Of a DNA stretch of 64,000 nucleotides, positions 1-8,882 are shown in pieces. The DNA is from Thermomonas sp. XSG (lineage in GTDB: Bacteria; Pseudomonadota; Gammaproteobacteria; Xanthomonadales; Xanthomonadaceae). The position numbers were made by a program, and so were the translations under genes. Where the stretch lies: contig NZ_CP061497.1 in assembly GCF_014678725.1 (NCBI RefSeq), forward strand, positions 496,001 through 560,000, in the 5' to 3' direction. Under the pieces are notes generated by a model. That model searched no databases. It worked only from the letters and a program-made list of their open reading frames with translations, and was not told where the DNA came from. Positions within the stretch are counted from its first letter, which is position 1; every line of letters begins with the position of its first letter.

Positions 1-1040
1 CCGCGCGCAAGCGCATCGGCGCGCAGGCGCTGGTGACGGGAGTCGCCATCACCCTGATCTTCGGCGCGGTGATCGTGGTGCTGTGGTCGGGCGCGCACGA
101 CGTCATCGGCGGCCGACTCAGCGCCGGCGCACTGGGTCAGTTCGTCATGTACGCACTGATCGGCGGCGGCTCGGTGGGCGCGCTGGCCGAAGTCTGGAAC
201 GAGTTGCAGAAGGCCGCCGGCGGCATGGGCCGCATCCATGAGCTCCTACAGGAAGCACCGGCCATCGCCGCACCGGCCCAGCCCAAGACCCTGCCGGTGC
301 CGGTGCGCGGCGAGATCGCATTCGAGGACGTGACCTTCCATTACCCGCAGCGCCCCGACACCGCCGCGCTGGCGGGGTTCAACCTGCGCGTGCGCCCGGG
401 CGAGACGGTGGCGCTGGTGGGGCCATCCGGTGCCGGCAAGAGCACCGTGTTCGGCATGCTGCTGCGCTTCCACGATCCACGGTCAGGTCGCATTACGCTG
501 GATGGCATCGACATCCGCGACGTCGATCCCAACGTCCTGCGCCAGGCGCTGGCGCTGGTGCCGCAGGCGCCGGTGATCTTCGCCGCCAGCGCCGCCGACA
601 ACATCCGCTACGGCCGGCTGGAGGCCAGTGATGCCGAGGTGCGCAAGGCCGCGGAATCGGCCGAGGCCGACGACTTCCTCGACGCCTTGCCCGAAGGGTT
701 CGCCAGCGAGCTGGGTGAACGCGGCGCGCGCCTGTCCGGTGGCCAGCAGCAGCGCATCGCCATCGCCCGCGCGCTGCTCAAGGACGCGCCGGTGCTGCTA
801 CTGGACGAGGCCACCTCGGCGCTGGACGCGCACAGCGAGCGCGCCGTGCAGACCGCGCTGGAACACTTGATGGAAGGCCGCACCACGCTGGTGGTGGCGC
901 ACCGGCTGGCCACCGTGCTCAAGGCCGACCGCATCGTGGTGATGGACCACGGCCGCATCGTCGCCGAAGGCACCCACGCCGAACTGCTGGCGCAGGGCGG
1001 CCTTTACGCGGAGCTGGCGAAGCTGCAGTTCCTCGACTGA
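1..1040 (+). CDS. ABC exporter, fused permease-ATPase (5' end cut off by window)
   Basis: Half-transporter of the MsbA-like ABC exporter type, expected in the inner membrane as a homodimer that extrudes a lipid or drug-like substrate. The frame is open from base 3, so the gene begins upstream. The visible part starts in the last transmembrane helices (hydrophobic, about bases 40-180) and continues into a complete nucleotide-binding domain. This has Walker A GPSGAGKS (about 419-444), Q-loop in LALVPQAP, signature LSGGQQQR (about 731-755), Walker B VLLLDEATSALD (about 790-825) and the H-loop VAHRL. A perfect hairpin follows the stop. Substrate cannot be deduced; the first transmembrane helices and any start site are not visible. 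Confidence 0.9.
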   Translation, partial: ARKRIGAQALVTGVAITLIFGAVIVVLWSGAHDVIGGRLSAGALGQFVMYALIGGGSVGALAEVWNELQKAAGGMGRIHELLQEAPAIAAPAQPKTLPVPVRGEIAFEDVTFHYPQRPDTAALAGFNLRVRPGETVALVGPSGAGKSTVFGMLLRFHDPRSGRITLDGIDIRDVDPNVLRQALALVPQAPVIFAASAADNIRYGRLEASDAEVRKAAESAEADDFLDALPEGFASELGERGARLSGGQQQRIAIARALLKDAPVLLLDEATSALDAHSERAVQTALEHLMEGRTTLVVAHRLATVLKADRIVVMDHGRIVAEGTHAELLAQGGLYAELAKLQFLD

Positions 1041-1049
1041 GGGCGCAAA

Positions 1050-1080
1050 GCAGAACGCCCGGCATTGCCGGGCGTTCTGC
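1050..1080. terminator. Bidirectional intrinsic terminator between convergent genes
   Basis: Perfect 14-bp stem (1050-1063 against 1067-1080) with a 3-base loop, placed 10 bases after the ABC exporter stop and 16 bases from the stop of the convergent ydbL-like gene. It lacks a long T tract, so efficiency is uncertain. Confidence 0.75.
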
Positions 1081-1095
1081 GTCATCCAGCCGCGC

Positions 1096-1716
1096 CTACT
1101 TCTGCTTCCAGCCGCCACCGGATTCGTACCACCAGCCGGCCTTGGCGCTGGCGATCCACTGCTTGGCGAACACGCCGCGGATCTGTTCTTCCCACTCAGG
1201 ATGGCCGTTCGCCACCGCTACTTCGCGATAGACAGCCTTGCGGTCGCGGTTGTCGTCGGCCACCGCCGAATTCAGCGCCACGCGTTCCTTCAGCTCCACC
1301 TTCGAGGCATCGCGGACGGTGATCAGGCCGTCGCCGGTGAAACCCAGCGCACCGCTGTCGAAGCCCGCGCGCAGGGTCGAGTTGAAGCGGGTTTCCATGC
1401 GCGACTGGATGGCCTGGATCGCCGGGGTCTTGATGGTGATGTCAGGCGCGGACTGCGCGCGTGCGCTGCCGATGCCGACCAGCGCCCAGGCGTCGAAGCC
1501 GGACAGGTCCAACTCGATGCGGCGCCCAAGCATCGCCATGCCGCCACCGCCGGCCGGGGTCTCCTTGATCTCCACCTTGTCGGCCTCGTTGATGACCTTC
1601 TCGACGAACTCCTTGGCCGCTTCCTTGGCCTCCGCCGCGGGGAAATACACGTTGATCGTGACGCATGCGTTGAGCAGCAGCGCGGCCGCGACCGGCATGC
1701 CCATCCAGTGTTTCAT
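1096..1716 (-). CDS. ydbL: YdbL-like DUF1318 lipoprotein
   Basis: 206-residue DUF1318 (YdbL family) protein, the small partner of YdbH in an envelope system implicated in phospholipid transport between membranes in E. coli. The ATG at 1716 was chosen over longer in-frame starts because AAGGAG lies just upstream and a lipoprotein signal follows (hydrophobic stretch ending LLLNAC, so Cys16 would be lipidated). After the Cys comes TINVYFPAAEAKEAA, then a helical region, and the C-terminal DUF1318 part rich in conserved WIASAKAGWW. The gene lies 35 bases downstream of ydbH on the same strand. E. coli has a separate lipoprotein, ynbE, between the two genes; here there is no room for it, and this protein itself carries the lipobox. 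Confidence 0.8.
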   Translation of the reverse strand: MKHWMGMPVAAALLLNACVTINVYFPAAEAKEAAKEFVEKVINEADKVEIKETPAGGGGMAMLGRRIELDLSGFDAWALVGIGSARAQSAPDITIKTPAIQAIQSRMETRFNSTLRAGFDSGALGFTGDGLITVRDASKVELKERVALNSAVADDNRDRKAVYREVAVANGHPEWEEQIRGVFAKQWIASAKAGWWYESGGGWKQK

Positions 1717-1751
1717 CGTCTTGCTCCTTGGTTCGTCCAGCCCGATTGCAT

Positions 1752-3773
1752 TCAGTCCACCACCGGCGCCACGTCGCCCTTGCCGGCCGCGATCAGGCGC
1801 TCCACCAGCGTCGGCCAGTCCACCGCGCGGTTGAAGCCCACCACGTCCAGGCGCGGCAGGCCGCTGCCTTCGACGATAGTAAAGGCGTTGCCCGCTGAAC
1901 GCAGGCCCGACATCGCGCACACCTGGTTCTCCAGCCGGCAGCCGATGCCGATGCGGCGATAGCCGAAATCGGAGAACAACCCGATCAGCTGGCCCTGCAG
2001 GCTGCTGATGAAGGAAGCGTCGCCGACGCTGCCGATGTCCTGCACCGCGCGCTGGCTGATCCGCTGGCGCACGCCGGGCGCCTCATCGGTGATGAAGCGC
2101 GCGTCGAACGCCACCGGCGTCCAGTCCACCAGCCGCAGCCCGTTGATGCGGCCATCCAGCCGCCCGGTGATGCTGCCGAAGCCCAGCACTTCGGTCAGCC
2201 GCAGCAGGTCCAGGTCGTCCATCGCGACATCCGCGCTGAGGCTGGGCGCGGTGCCGAACGGGCGCTCCAGCGCCAGCGAGGAAAACGCCACCCGGCCGTC
2301 GAACAGGCCCAGCGACAGCCCGCCGTCGAAATCGATCCGGTCGTTGGCGTAGTGCACGTGCGGCAGGTCGCCGTCCAGCCTGCCCTGGAACGCGGGCAGG
2401 CCCAGTGCCTGCGAGACCTTGCCGAAGTCGATCCCCGCCAGCCGCATGCCGAAGCGGATGTCGGCGCCGGCGCCATCCTGCGGCGGGCGGATGATGACGT
2501 CGCGCAGGCCCAGCCGGCCGCCCAGCATCGGCATATCGACCGCTTCCTCCACGCGCAGCGCGCCATCGGCGCTGGCGAACGGCAGCCGGGCGGCGCCGAA
2601 GGCCAGGCCATACAGCTGGCCGCCATCCCACTGCAGCGCGCTGGCGACCGGCGCGCCGGCGGAATAGCGCAGGTCGCCGCGCAGGCCATCGAACACGAAA
2701 CGCCCGGCCGGATCGCGCAGGTCGACGCCATGCAATTGGGCGGTGACGCCTGCCAGCTCCCCCCCGCGCAGGCGTGCGTCCACGTCGATGGCGCCGTGCA
2801 GGTCCACCTCGCCAAGCCCCACCAGGCCCATCCAACCGGACAGATAGCGCGGCCGCAGCGGGGCCATGTCGGCACTGCGCGCCTGCACGTCCAGCGCCTC
2901 CAGCGTCCCGTCCGGCGCCAGCGCGGCGCTGGCGTTGGCCACCAGCGCATCGCCGTCGCGCCATTCAACCCGCGGCAGCTGCCAGCCCGCATCGCCGCGC
3001 CGCCCTGCCTCCACCCGCAGCCCCACCGGCGTGGCCGGCAGCGCCACGTAGGTATTGCCGGCAAGGAATTCGCCGCCGCGCAGGTCGCCGGACACCATCA
3101 CCTGCGCCAGTCCGTCGCCGCTGCGGTAATCGAGCTGCAGCGCGCCGCCCAGGCCCTCACCAACGATGCTGGAATCGGCATTCTCGAATCCCGCGCCACC
3201 CAGCTTCAGCAGCCCATCCACCCGCAGCGGCGCGCGCGCGGGCGTTGCCAGCCGCAGCTGCCCGTCCAGCGTGCCCGCCTTCAGCCGCCCCTGCGGCCAG
3301 GCCTGCATTAGCAGCGCCTGCGCCCAGGCCAGCGGCACCGCGCGCAGGTCGAAGCGGGTGAGATCGGGCGCGGCGACGGTGCGGTCCAGCGCCAACCGGG
3401 CCCCGCCCCGCGCCAGCGAGGCGTGGGTGGTCCCGGCGTCGAAGGCCAGCGCCAGCCGCAGCGGCGCGGCATGGCCCTCGCGCAGTTCGCCTGCGCACTG
3501 CCAGCCGCCACGCGGGGTGCGCTGCAGCGGGCAGCGCCAGTGCAGGTCTCGGAAGCGGTAGCCGAGGTCCGGCGCATCCACCCGACCGGCCCACAGCTGC
3601 AGTTCGCCGGCCGGCGCGCCATCCGGCCAGTCCAGCCGCAGTCGCACCTGTTCCAGCGTCGCCACCCCGGTGGTGACCTTGGCCACCCGCGCCTGCGCCA
3701 CCCGCGCCGACGCCGCCGGGGCGGCAAGCACCGCCAACAGGCACAGGCAAAGCGTTAGCATCGGGCGCGACAT
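1752..3773 (-). CDS. ydbH: YdbH-like AsmA-family envelope protein
   Basis: About 673 residues, YdbH/AsmA-like family. These are membrane-anchored periplasmic beta-groove proteins; in E. coli YdbH acts redundantly with TamB and YhdP in moving phospholipids to the outer membrane. The ATG at 3773 (MSRPMLTL) is followed by a hydrophobic signal/anchor ending near PAASARVAQA; a second ATG at 3761 is possible. The body is dominated by alternating beta-strand-like stretches (DGQLRL, GGLSLGLFDGRVAFSSL) typical of the family. E. coli YdbH is about 880 residues, so this homologue is shorter. It is transcribed divergently from the receiver-Hpt gene (33 bases between starts) and upstream of the ydbL-like gene. 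Confidence 0.75.
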   Translation of the reverse strand: MSRPMLTLCLCLLAVLAAPAASARVAQARVAKVTTGVATLEQVRLRLDWPDGAPAGELQLWAGRVDAPDLGYRFRDLHWRCPLQRTPRGGWQCAGELREGHAAPLRLALAFDAGTTHASLARGGARLALDRTVAAPDLTRFDLRAVPLAWAQALLMQAWPQGRLKAGTLDGQLRLATPARAPLRVDGLLKLGGAGFENADSSIVGEGLGGALQLDYRSGDGLAQVMVSGDLRGGEFLAGNTYVALPATPVGLRVEAGRRGDAGWQLPRVEWRDGDALVANASAALAPDGTLEALDVQARSADMAPLRPRYLSGWMGLVGLGEVDLHGAIDVDARLRGGELAGVTAQLHGVDLRDPAGRFVFDGLRGDLRYSAGAPVASALQWDGGQLYGLAFGAARLPFASADGALRVEEAVDMPMLGGRLGLRDVIIRPPQDGAGADIRFGMRLAGIDFGKVSQALGLPAFQGRLDGDLPHVHYANDRIDFDGGLSLGLFDGRVAFSSLALERPFGTAPSLSADVAMDDLDLLRLTEVLGFGSITGRLDGRINGLRLVDWTPVAFDARFITDEAPGVRQRISQRAVQDIGSVGDASFISSLQGQLIGLFSDFGYRRIGIGCRLENQVCAMSGLRSAGNAFTIVEGSGLPRLDVVGFNRAVDWPTLVERLIAAGKGDVAPVVD

Positions 3774-3806
3774 CCACGCAGCATACAAAGCCTCGATGGT
3801 GCCGCG

Positions 3807-4499
3807 ATGAATCATTCCCCCGCCCCTGCACTGCCGCGGCTGCTGCTGGTCGAGGACGATCCGGTCAACGCCGCCTTCCTCGCCGCCGCCTGTATCACGC
3901 TGCCCGCGTGGGTGGTGCAAGCGGGAAGCCTGACCGAGGCGCGGACGGCTTGCGAGGACGGGCGCTTCGACCTGTTCCTGTTCGACGCACACCTGCCGGA
4001 CGGGCGCGGCGAAGACCTGCTGCGCAGCCTGCGCGATGCCGGCATCGACACCCTTGCGCTGGCGCATACCGCGGAGGCGGAGGCCGAGCTGCACGCAAGA
4101 CTGCTGGCGGCCGGATTCGTCGAGGTCCTGCGCAAACCGCTGGCGGTGGCGGACCTGCACGCCGCGCTGCACCGCTGGCTGCCTGCGGCAACGAACCCCC
4201 GCCCGTGTTGGGACGATGCCGCGGCACTCGCCGCGCTGGGTGGCCAAGCGGCGCACGTGCAGGCGCTGCGCGCGATGTTCCTGACCGAGTTGCCAGGGCA
4301 GCGCGCCTGCATCGCCTCGGCGGTCGCCGACGGCGACGACGCGACGGTCCGGGCCGAGCTGCACCGGCTGGTGGCCAGCTGCGGTTTCGTGGGTGCGGCG
4401 CGACTCGGCGATGCGGTGCAGGCCCTGCGTGCAGCGCCGCTGGATGCGGCGGCACTGCGGGCGCTGGACGCCGCCATCGACGAACTGTTGCGCGGGTAG
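3807..4499 (+). CDS. Response regulator receiver domain fused to Hpt domain
   Basis: 230 residues. Residues about 12-125 form a CheY-like receiver: acidic pair in LLVEDDPVN, phospho-acceptor Asp in LFLFDAHLPDG, Thr in ALAHTAE and Lys in VLRKPL are all present. Residues about 140-225 look like a histidine phosphotransfer helix bundle, with the candidate His in ELHRLVASCGFVGA. That motif deviates from the usual HxLKGSS but keeps His and the trailing GA. There is no DNA-binding output domain, so the protein is probably an intermediate in a multistep phosphorelay whose sensor kinase is not in this window. Divergent from ydbH. Confidence 0.75.
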   Translation: MNHSPAPALPRLLLVEDDPVNAAFLAAACITLPAWVVQAGSLTEARTACEDGRFDLFLFDAHLPDGRGEDLLRSLRDAGIDTLALAHTAEAEAELHARLLAAGFVEVLRKPLAVADLHAALHRWLPAATNPRPCWDDAAALAALGGQAAHVQALRAMFLTELPGQRACIASAVADGDDATVRAELHRLVASCGFVGAARLGDAVQALRAAPLDAAALRALDAAIDELLRG

Positions 4500-4547
4500 G
4501 CCTACGGCGCGGCACCGGGCGGATTGCGAGCCTGTGCCGCGGCTTCC

Positions 4548-6056
4548 CTAGGAAGCGTCGCTCCGCAGTTCCGCCAGCAGCGCGCGGGTCACCGGATCAT
4601 CGGCATCGCGCTCGCCGTTCAGCGCCGGCAGCAGCGCGTTGGCGACCTGCTTGCCCAGCTCCACGCCGAACTGGTCGAAGGCATTGATGCCCCACAAGAC
4701 CGACTGCAGATAGACACTGTGCTCGTACAGCGCGATCAGCATGCCCAGCGATTGCGGGGTCAGCGCGTCCAGCAGCAGCAGCGTGCTGGGACGGTTGCCG
4801 GGATAGCGCCGGTGCGGGTCTTCGCTGTCGCGGCCATTGGCCAGCGCCTCGGTCTGCGCCAGCAGGTTGGCCAGCAGCGCGGCGTGGTTGGCAGCAAACG
4901 GATGGTCGGCGCGGATCACGCCAATGAAGTCCGCCGGCACCACCTGCGTGCCCTGGTGCAGGGCCTGGAAGAAGCTGTGCTGGGTGTCGGTGCCGGCCCC
5001 GCCCCACCACACCGGGACGGTGTGCCACTCGGTTTCGCGGCCATCCAGCCGCACCGACTTGCCCAGGCTTTCCATCACCAGCTGCTGCAGGTAGCTGGGC
5101 AACAGGCGCAGGCGATCGTCGTAGGGCAGCACGGCCTGGGTGGCCGCGTGCAGGCCGTTGCGGTTCCAGATCGCAGTCAACGCATGCCAGACCGGCAGGT
5201 TGTCGCGCAACGGCGCGTGCAGGGCGTGGGCATCCAGTGCAGCCGCGCCTTCCAGCAGCGCCTCGAAGCGGTCCATCCCCAGCGCCAGCGCGATCGGGAA
5301 GCCCACCGCCGACCACAGCGAGTAGCGACCTCCCACCCAGTCCCACATCGGCAGGGTGCGCTCGGGCGGGATACCGAAGTCGGCGACCCGCTGGGTATTG
5401 GTGCTGACGGCATAGAGGCGCGCGTCGTCCCCCAGCCAGGCGCGGACGATGCCGCCGTTCAGCAGCGTCTCCTGCGTCCCGAAGGTCTTGGAGATCATGA
5501 TCGCGGCGCTGCGCCGCGGATCCAGCCCGGCCAGCACGCGCTGCGCCGCGTTGCCGTCCACGTTGGACAGGAAATGCACCCGGAAGCGCGCATCCGGCGG
5601 CGCCAACGCATCGACTATCAGGCGCGGCCCGAGGTCCGAACCACCGATGCCGATGCTGACGATGTCGGTGACGTCGCTGGCGGCCAGCGCATCGACCAGC
5701 TCGCGCATGCGCAGCTGCGTGGACAGTGCCTGCGCCCGTGCCGCCAGCGCAAAGGCGGAACCGGCGGCGGGACCACGCAGCGCGCCATGCAGCGCCGCCC
5801 GCCCCTCGGTCACGTTGACCTCTTCGCCCGCCAGCAGTTGCCGCAGCGCCGCGGCCAGGTCGGCGCGTTCTGCGATCGCGAACAGCGCATCCAGCGCTTC
5901 GCGGTCATACCGCTGGCGCGCGAAGTTGGCGTAGAGCGGTCCGCAGCGCAGGGCGAAATCACCGGCGCGGGCGGGATCCGAGGCAAGCAGGGCCGGCAGC
6001 GTGGTGCCGGAAAGCCGGTCGGCGTGCGCCTCCAGACCCTCCAGCAGACCAGCCAT
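4548..6056 (-). CDS. pgi: Glucose-6-phosphate isomerase
   Basis: Phosphoglucose isomerase, about 502 residues, interconverting glucose-6-phosphate and fructose-6-phosphate in the cytoplasm. Recognisable family stretches are [33 protein letters not shown] and the C-terminal [12 protein letters not shown]. The start at ATG 6056 ([15 protein letters not shown]) lies 5 bases beyond the panD stop; longer in-frame extensions would run inside panD. It is the last gene of the minus-strand pcnB-folK-panB-panC-panD-pgi run and may be read through from panD. Confidence 0.95.
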   Translation of the reverse strand: MAGLLEGLEAHADRLSGTTLPALLASDPARAGDFALRCGPLYANFARQRYDREALDALFAIAERADLAAALRQLLAGEEVNVTEGRAALHGALRGPAAGSAFALAARAQALSTQLRMRELVDALAASDVTDIVSIGIGGSDLGPRLIVDALAPPDARFRVHFLSNVDGNAAQRVLAGLDPRRSAAIMISKTFGTQETLLNGGIVRAWLGDDARLYAVSTNTQRVADFGIPPERTLPMWDWVGGRYSLWSAVGFPIALALGMDRFEALLEGAAALDAHALHAPLRDNLPVWHALTAIWNRNGLHAATQAVLPYDDRLRLLPSYLQQLVMESLGKSVRLDGRETEWHTVPVWWGGAGTDTQHSFFQALHQGTQVVPADFIGVIRADHPFAANHAALLANLLAQTEALANGRDSEDPHRRYPGNRPSTLLLLDALTPQSLGMLIALYEHSVYLQSVLWGINAFDQFGVELGKQVANALLPALNGERDADDPVTRALLAELRSDAS

Positions 6057-6061
6057 CCCGG

Positions 6062-6442
6062 TCAGGCCGCCTGCTTGGGCATGGAGTGGTTGGTGTGGGT
6101 CAGCCGGTTGTCGCGGTCCACGTACACGCAGGTCGGCTTGTGTGCCGCGGCCTCCTCGGCATCGCACTGCACGTAGGCGCAGATAATGACCAAGTCGCCG
6201 ACCCGCGACTTGTGCGCAGCCGCACCGTTCACCGAGATCACCCCGCTGCCTTCCTCGCCGCGGATCGCGTAGGTGGAATAGCGCTCACCGCTGGTGACGT
6301 CGTAGATGTCGATGCGCTCGTACTCGCGGATGCCGGCGATGTCGAGCAGGCGACCGTCGATCGCACAGGAGCCTTCGTAATGCAGCTCGGCGTGGGTGAC
6401 GGTGGCGCGGTGGATCTTGCCCTTGAGCAGGGTCAGTTGCAT
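6062..6442 (-). CDS. panD: Aspartate 1-decarboxylase proenzyme
   Basis: 126 residues, the usual PanD length. Pyruvoyl-dependent enzyme making beta-alanine from aspartate for pantothenate. The self-cleavage site is visible as Gly24-Ser25 in YEGSCAID; serine 25 would become the pyruvoyl group. Start ATG 6442 ([16 protein letters not shown]) matches the canonical PanD N-terminus; an upstream in-frame ATG would add 26 non-family residues. It lies downstream of panC on the same strand with a 112-base gap. Confidence 0.97.
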   Translation of the reverse strand: MQLTLLKGKIHRATVTHAELHYEGSCAIDGRLLDIAGIREYERIDIYDVTSGERYSTYAIRGEEGSGVISVNGAAAHKSRVGDLVIICAYVQCDAEEAAAHKPTCVYVDRDNRLTHTNHSMPKQAA

Positions 6443-6554
6443 GGTTTTCGACTCCGGTGGAACCGGCCGGATGTCCGGCCTGCGGGAAAAGTATAGGGCG
6501 GGCTTTCCGCGCTGCAACAAACAGGACCTTCACGGCCCCGGCGCTGCGCCCGGG

Positions 6555-7415
6555 TCAGGCGTGTGCGGCGAGCTCGAATTCGAGATTGTCGATCAGGCGC
6601 GTACGCCCCAGCCGGGCGGCGATGAGCGCCACCAGCGGGCCGGGCTGGCCGTCCACCGGCTCGCTGAAATCCGGGCGCCGCAGCACCGCGTAATCGGGCA
6701 CGAAGCCGGCGGCGCGCAGGGCGGCGTCGGCCTCGGCCTCGACCTGCGCCCGCGGCGCGCCGGCCTGCGCGGCATCGCGCATCGCCAGCAGGGTGCGGTG
6801 GATCGCCGGCGCGGTCGCCCGCTCCTGTGCCGACAGGTACTGGTTGCGCGAGCTCATCGCCAGCCCGTCGTGCTCGCGCACGATCTCGCCGGCCAGGACC
6901 TGCACCGGCATCTGCAGGTCGGCGACCATCTGCCGGATCACCCCCAGCTGCTGGAAATCCTTGCGCCCGAACGCGGCCACGTCCGGCTGCACCTGGTTGA
7001 ACAGGCGCGTCACCACGGTGCACACGCCGTCGAAATGCCCGGGGCGGCAGGCGCCTTCCAGCACCGAGCTCATGCCCGGCACCTGAACTTTGGCGGCCAG
7101 CTCGACGCCGAAGGGATACATCGCCTCCACTTCCGGCAGCCACAGCGCATCGCAACCGGCGGCCTGCAGCCCGCTGGTGTCGGCGTCGGGCGTGCGCGGA
7201 TAGCGGGTGAAATCCTCGTTCGGGCCGAACTGCGTGGGGTTCACGAACACGCTGGAGACCACCCGGTCGGCGTGCCGGCGTGCCAACGTCACCAGCGAAT
7301 AGTGGCCGGCATGCAGGTTGCCCATGGTGGGCACGAAGCCGATGCGCAGGCCCTCACGCCGCCAGCCGGCGATGGTGGCGCGGAGTTCTTCGAGTCGGGT
7401 GATGGTCTGGATCAC
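6555..7415 (-). CDS. panC: Pantothenate synthetase
   Basis: 286 residues. ATP-dependent ligase joining pantoate and beta-alanine. The nucleotidyltransferase signature PTMGNLHAGH is at residues 29-38 (HxGH 35-38), and the KMSKS-equivalent region is AMSSRNQYLS in the last third. VNPTQFGPNEDF and FGRKDFQQL are also typical of the family. The gene sits 57 bases downstream of panB and upstream of panD, giving the three-gene pantothenate set in pathway order. Confidence 0.97.
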   Translation of the reverse strand: MIQTITRLEELRATIAGWRREGLRIGFVPTMGNLHAGHYSLVTLARRHADRVVSSVFVNPTQFGPNEDFTRYPRTPDADTSGLQAAGCDALWLPEVEAMYPFGVELAAKVQVPGMSSVLEGACRPGHFDGVCTVVTRLFNQVQPDVAAFGRKDFQQLGVIRQMVADLQMPVQVLAGEIVREHDGLAMSSRNQYLSAQERATAPAIHRTLLAMRDAAQAGAPRAQVEAEADAALRAAGFVPDYAVLRRPDFSEPVDGQPGPLVALIAARLGRTRLIDNLEFELAAHA

Positions 7416-7472
7416 ATGGGTCGCCTGGTTGGCCGCTGGCGTTTCCGCCCGGGAAAGCGCGGGGCTGGGCTG

Positions 7473-8288
7473 CTAGCTGTAGGAATGCGCCTTGTCCGGG
7501 AAGGCGCCGCTGCGCACCGCCTCGGCATAGGCACGCACGGCACCAAGGATGGAGCCGCCTTCGGCGAGGAAGTCCTTGACGAACTTGGGCTTGCGGTGGC
7601 CGGTATCGATGCCCAGCAGGTCATGCAGCACCAGCACCTGGCCGTCGCAGCCGGAGCCGGCACCAATCCCGATGGTCGGGATCGGGCTTGCCGCGGTGAT
7701 CTCGGCGGCAAGCTCGGCGGGCACGCCCTCCAGCACCAGCAGGGCTGCGCCCGCTTCGGCCACGGCCAGCGCTTCCGCGCGCAGGCGGTCGGCGGCGGAC
7801 TGTTCGCGCCCCTGCACCTTGAACCCGCCCATCTTCAGCACCGACTGCGGGGTCAGGCCGAGGTGGGCGCAGACCGGGATCTCGCGATCGACCAGAAAGC
7901 GGATCGTCTCCAGCTTGTGGCCCGCACCCTCCAGCTTGACCATCGCCGCGCCGGCCTGGATGAAGCGCACCGCCGCCGCATGTGCCTGTTCCGGCGTGGC
8001 ATCGCTGCCGAACGGGAAGTCGGCGATCTTCAGCGCGTGGCTGGCACCGCGGGCCACCGCAGCGGTGTGGTAGACGATGTCCTCCACCCGCACCGGCAGC
8101 GTGGAGTCGTGCCCCTGCACCACCATGCCCAGCGAATCGCCGATCAGGATCAGGTCGATGCCGGCATCGTCCAGCACCCGCGCGAAACTGGCGTCGTAGC
8201 AGGTCAGCATGGTCAGCCGACGGCCCGCCTCTCGTGCCTGGGCGAGCTGCGGCACGCTCCAGGACTTCTGTTCGGCATGTACGCTCAT
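7473..8288 (-). CDS. panB: 3-methyl-2-oxobutanoate hydroxymethyltransferase
   Basis: 271 residues. First committed enzyme of pantothenate synthesis: ketoisovalerate plus methylene-tetrahydrofolate gives ketopantoate. The TIM-barrel landmarks [10 protein letters not shown] (residues 27-36) and [12 protein letters not shown] (49-60, including the Mg-binding Asp51) are present. So are the VKLEGAG and [17 protein letters not shown] stretches. The folate gene folK lies immediately upstream, which is functionally consistent because PanB consumes a folate C1 unit. Confidence 0.97.
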   Translation of the reverse strand: MSVHAEQKSWSVPQLAQAREAGRRLTMLTCYDASFARVLDDAGIDLILIGDSLGMVVQGHDSTLPVRVEDIVYHTAAVARGASHALKIADFPFGSDATPEQAHAAAVRFIQAGAAMVKLEGAGHKLETIRFLVDREIPVCAHLGLTPQSVLKMGGFKVQGREQSAADRLRAEALAVAEAGAALLVLEGVPAELAAEITAASPIPTIGIGAGSGCDGQVLVLHDLLGIDTGHRKPKFVKDFLAEGGSILGAVRAYAEAVRSGAFPDKAHSYS

Positions 8289-8354
8289 CGCGGTTCCCGG
8301 CAGGTCAGGGGCGGCATTATCGCGCAGAACGCTTGTCGGGCCGCTTGCCCGTGG

Positions 8355-8882
8355 TCAAACACCCTGGATCGCTTCCACGCCGGCGACATCGACATGCCGC
8401 AGCGCCTCCTCCACGCTGCCGTGGCCGGGGAACGGCTGGTCGGCGGCGATTTCGGCAAGCGGCACCAACGCGAACGCGCGTTCGTGCAGGTGCGGATGCG
8501 GCACGCGCAGGCCGGGCTGGTCGATGGTGATATCGGCGTACAACAGCAGGTCCAGGTCGAGCACGCGCGGCCCCCAGCGCGCTGCAGCCGCCTCGCCGTC
8601 GCGCAGCCGGCCGGCCGCGCGTTCGATCGCCAGCAGCTGCGCCAACAACACCTGCGGCGCCAGCCGGGTCGCCAGCAGCGCCGCGGCGTTGACGTAGTCC
8701 GGCTGATCGGTGCGGCCCCAGGCGGGCGTGCGGTACAACCGGGAGGTCGCCAGCAGGCGACTGTCCGGCAGCGCCGCCAGCGCGTGGAAGGCAGCGCGCA
8801 GCGCCCGTGCGGGATCGCCGAGGTTGCCGCCCAAGCCAATGCAGGCCCGAACCGGCATCCGGGCAGATTGTTGTTCGCTCAC
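8355..8882 (-). CDS. folK: 6-hydroxymethyl-7,8-dihydropterin pyrophosphokinase
   Basis: 175 residues. HPPK transfers pyrophosphate from ATP to 6-hydroxymethyldihydropterin in folate synthesis. The signature GPRVLDLDLLLY is at residues 104-115, with Mg-binding Asp109 and Asp111; IGLGGNLGDP near residue 16 and YRTPAWG near 50 are also typical. The ATG at 8882 overlaps the pcnB stop by 4 bases, so translation is probably coupled. A second ATG eight codons in (MPVRACIG) is an alternative start. Confidence 0.95.
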   Translation of the reverse strand: MSEQQSARMPVRACIGLGGNLGDPARALRAAFHALAALPDSRLLATSRLYRTPAWGRTDQPDYVNAAALLATRLAPQVLLAQLLAIERAAGRLRDGEAAAARWGPRVLDLDLLLYADITIDQPGLRVPHPHLHERAFALVPLAEIAADQPFPGHGSVEEALRHVDVAGVEAIQGV

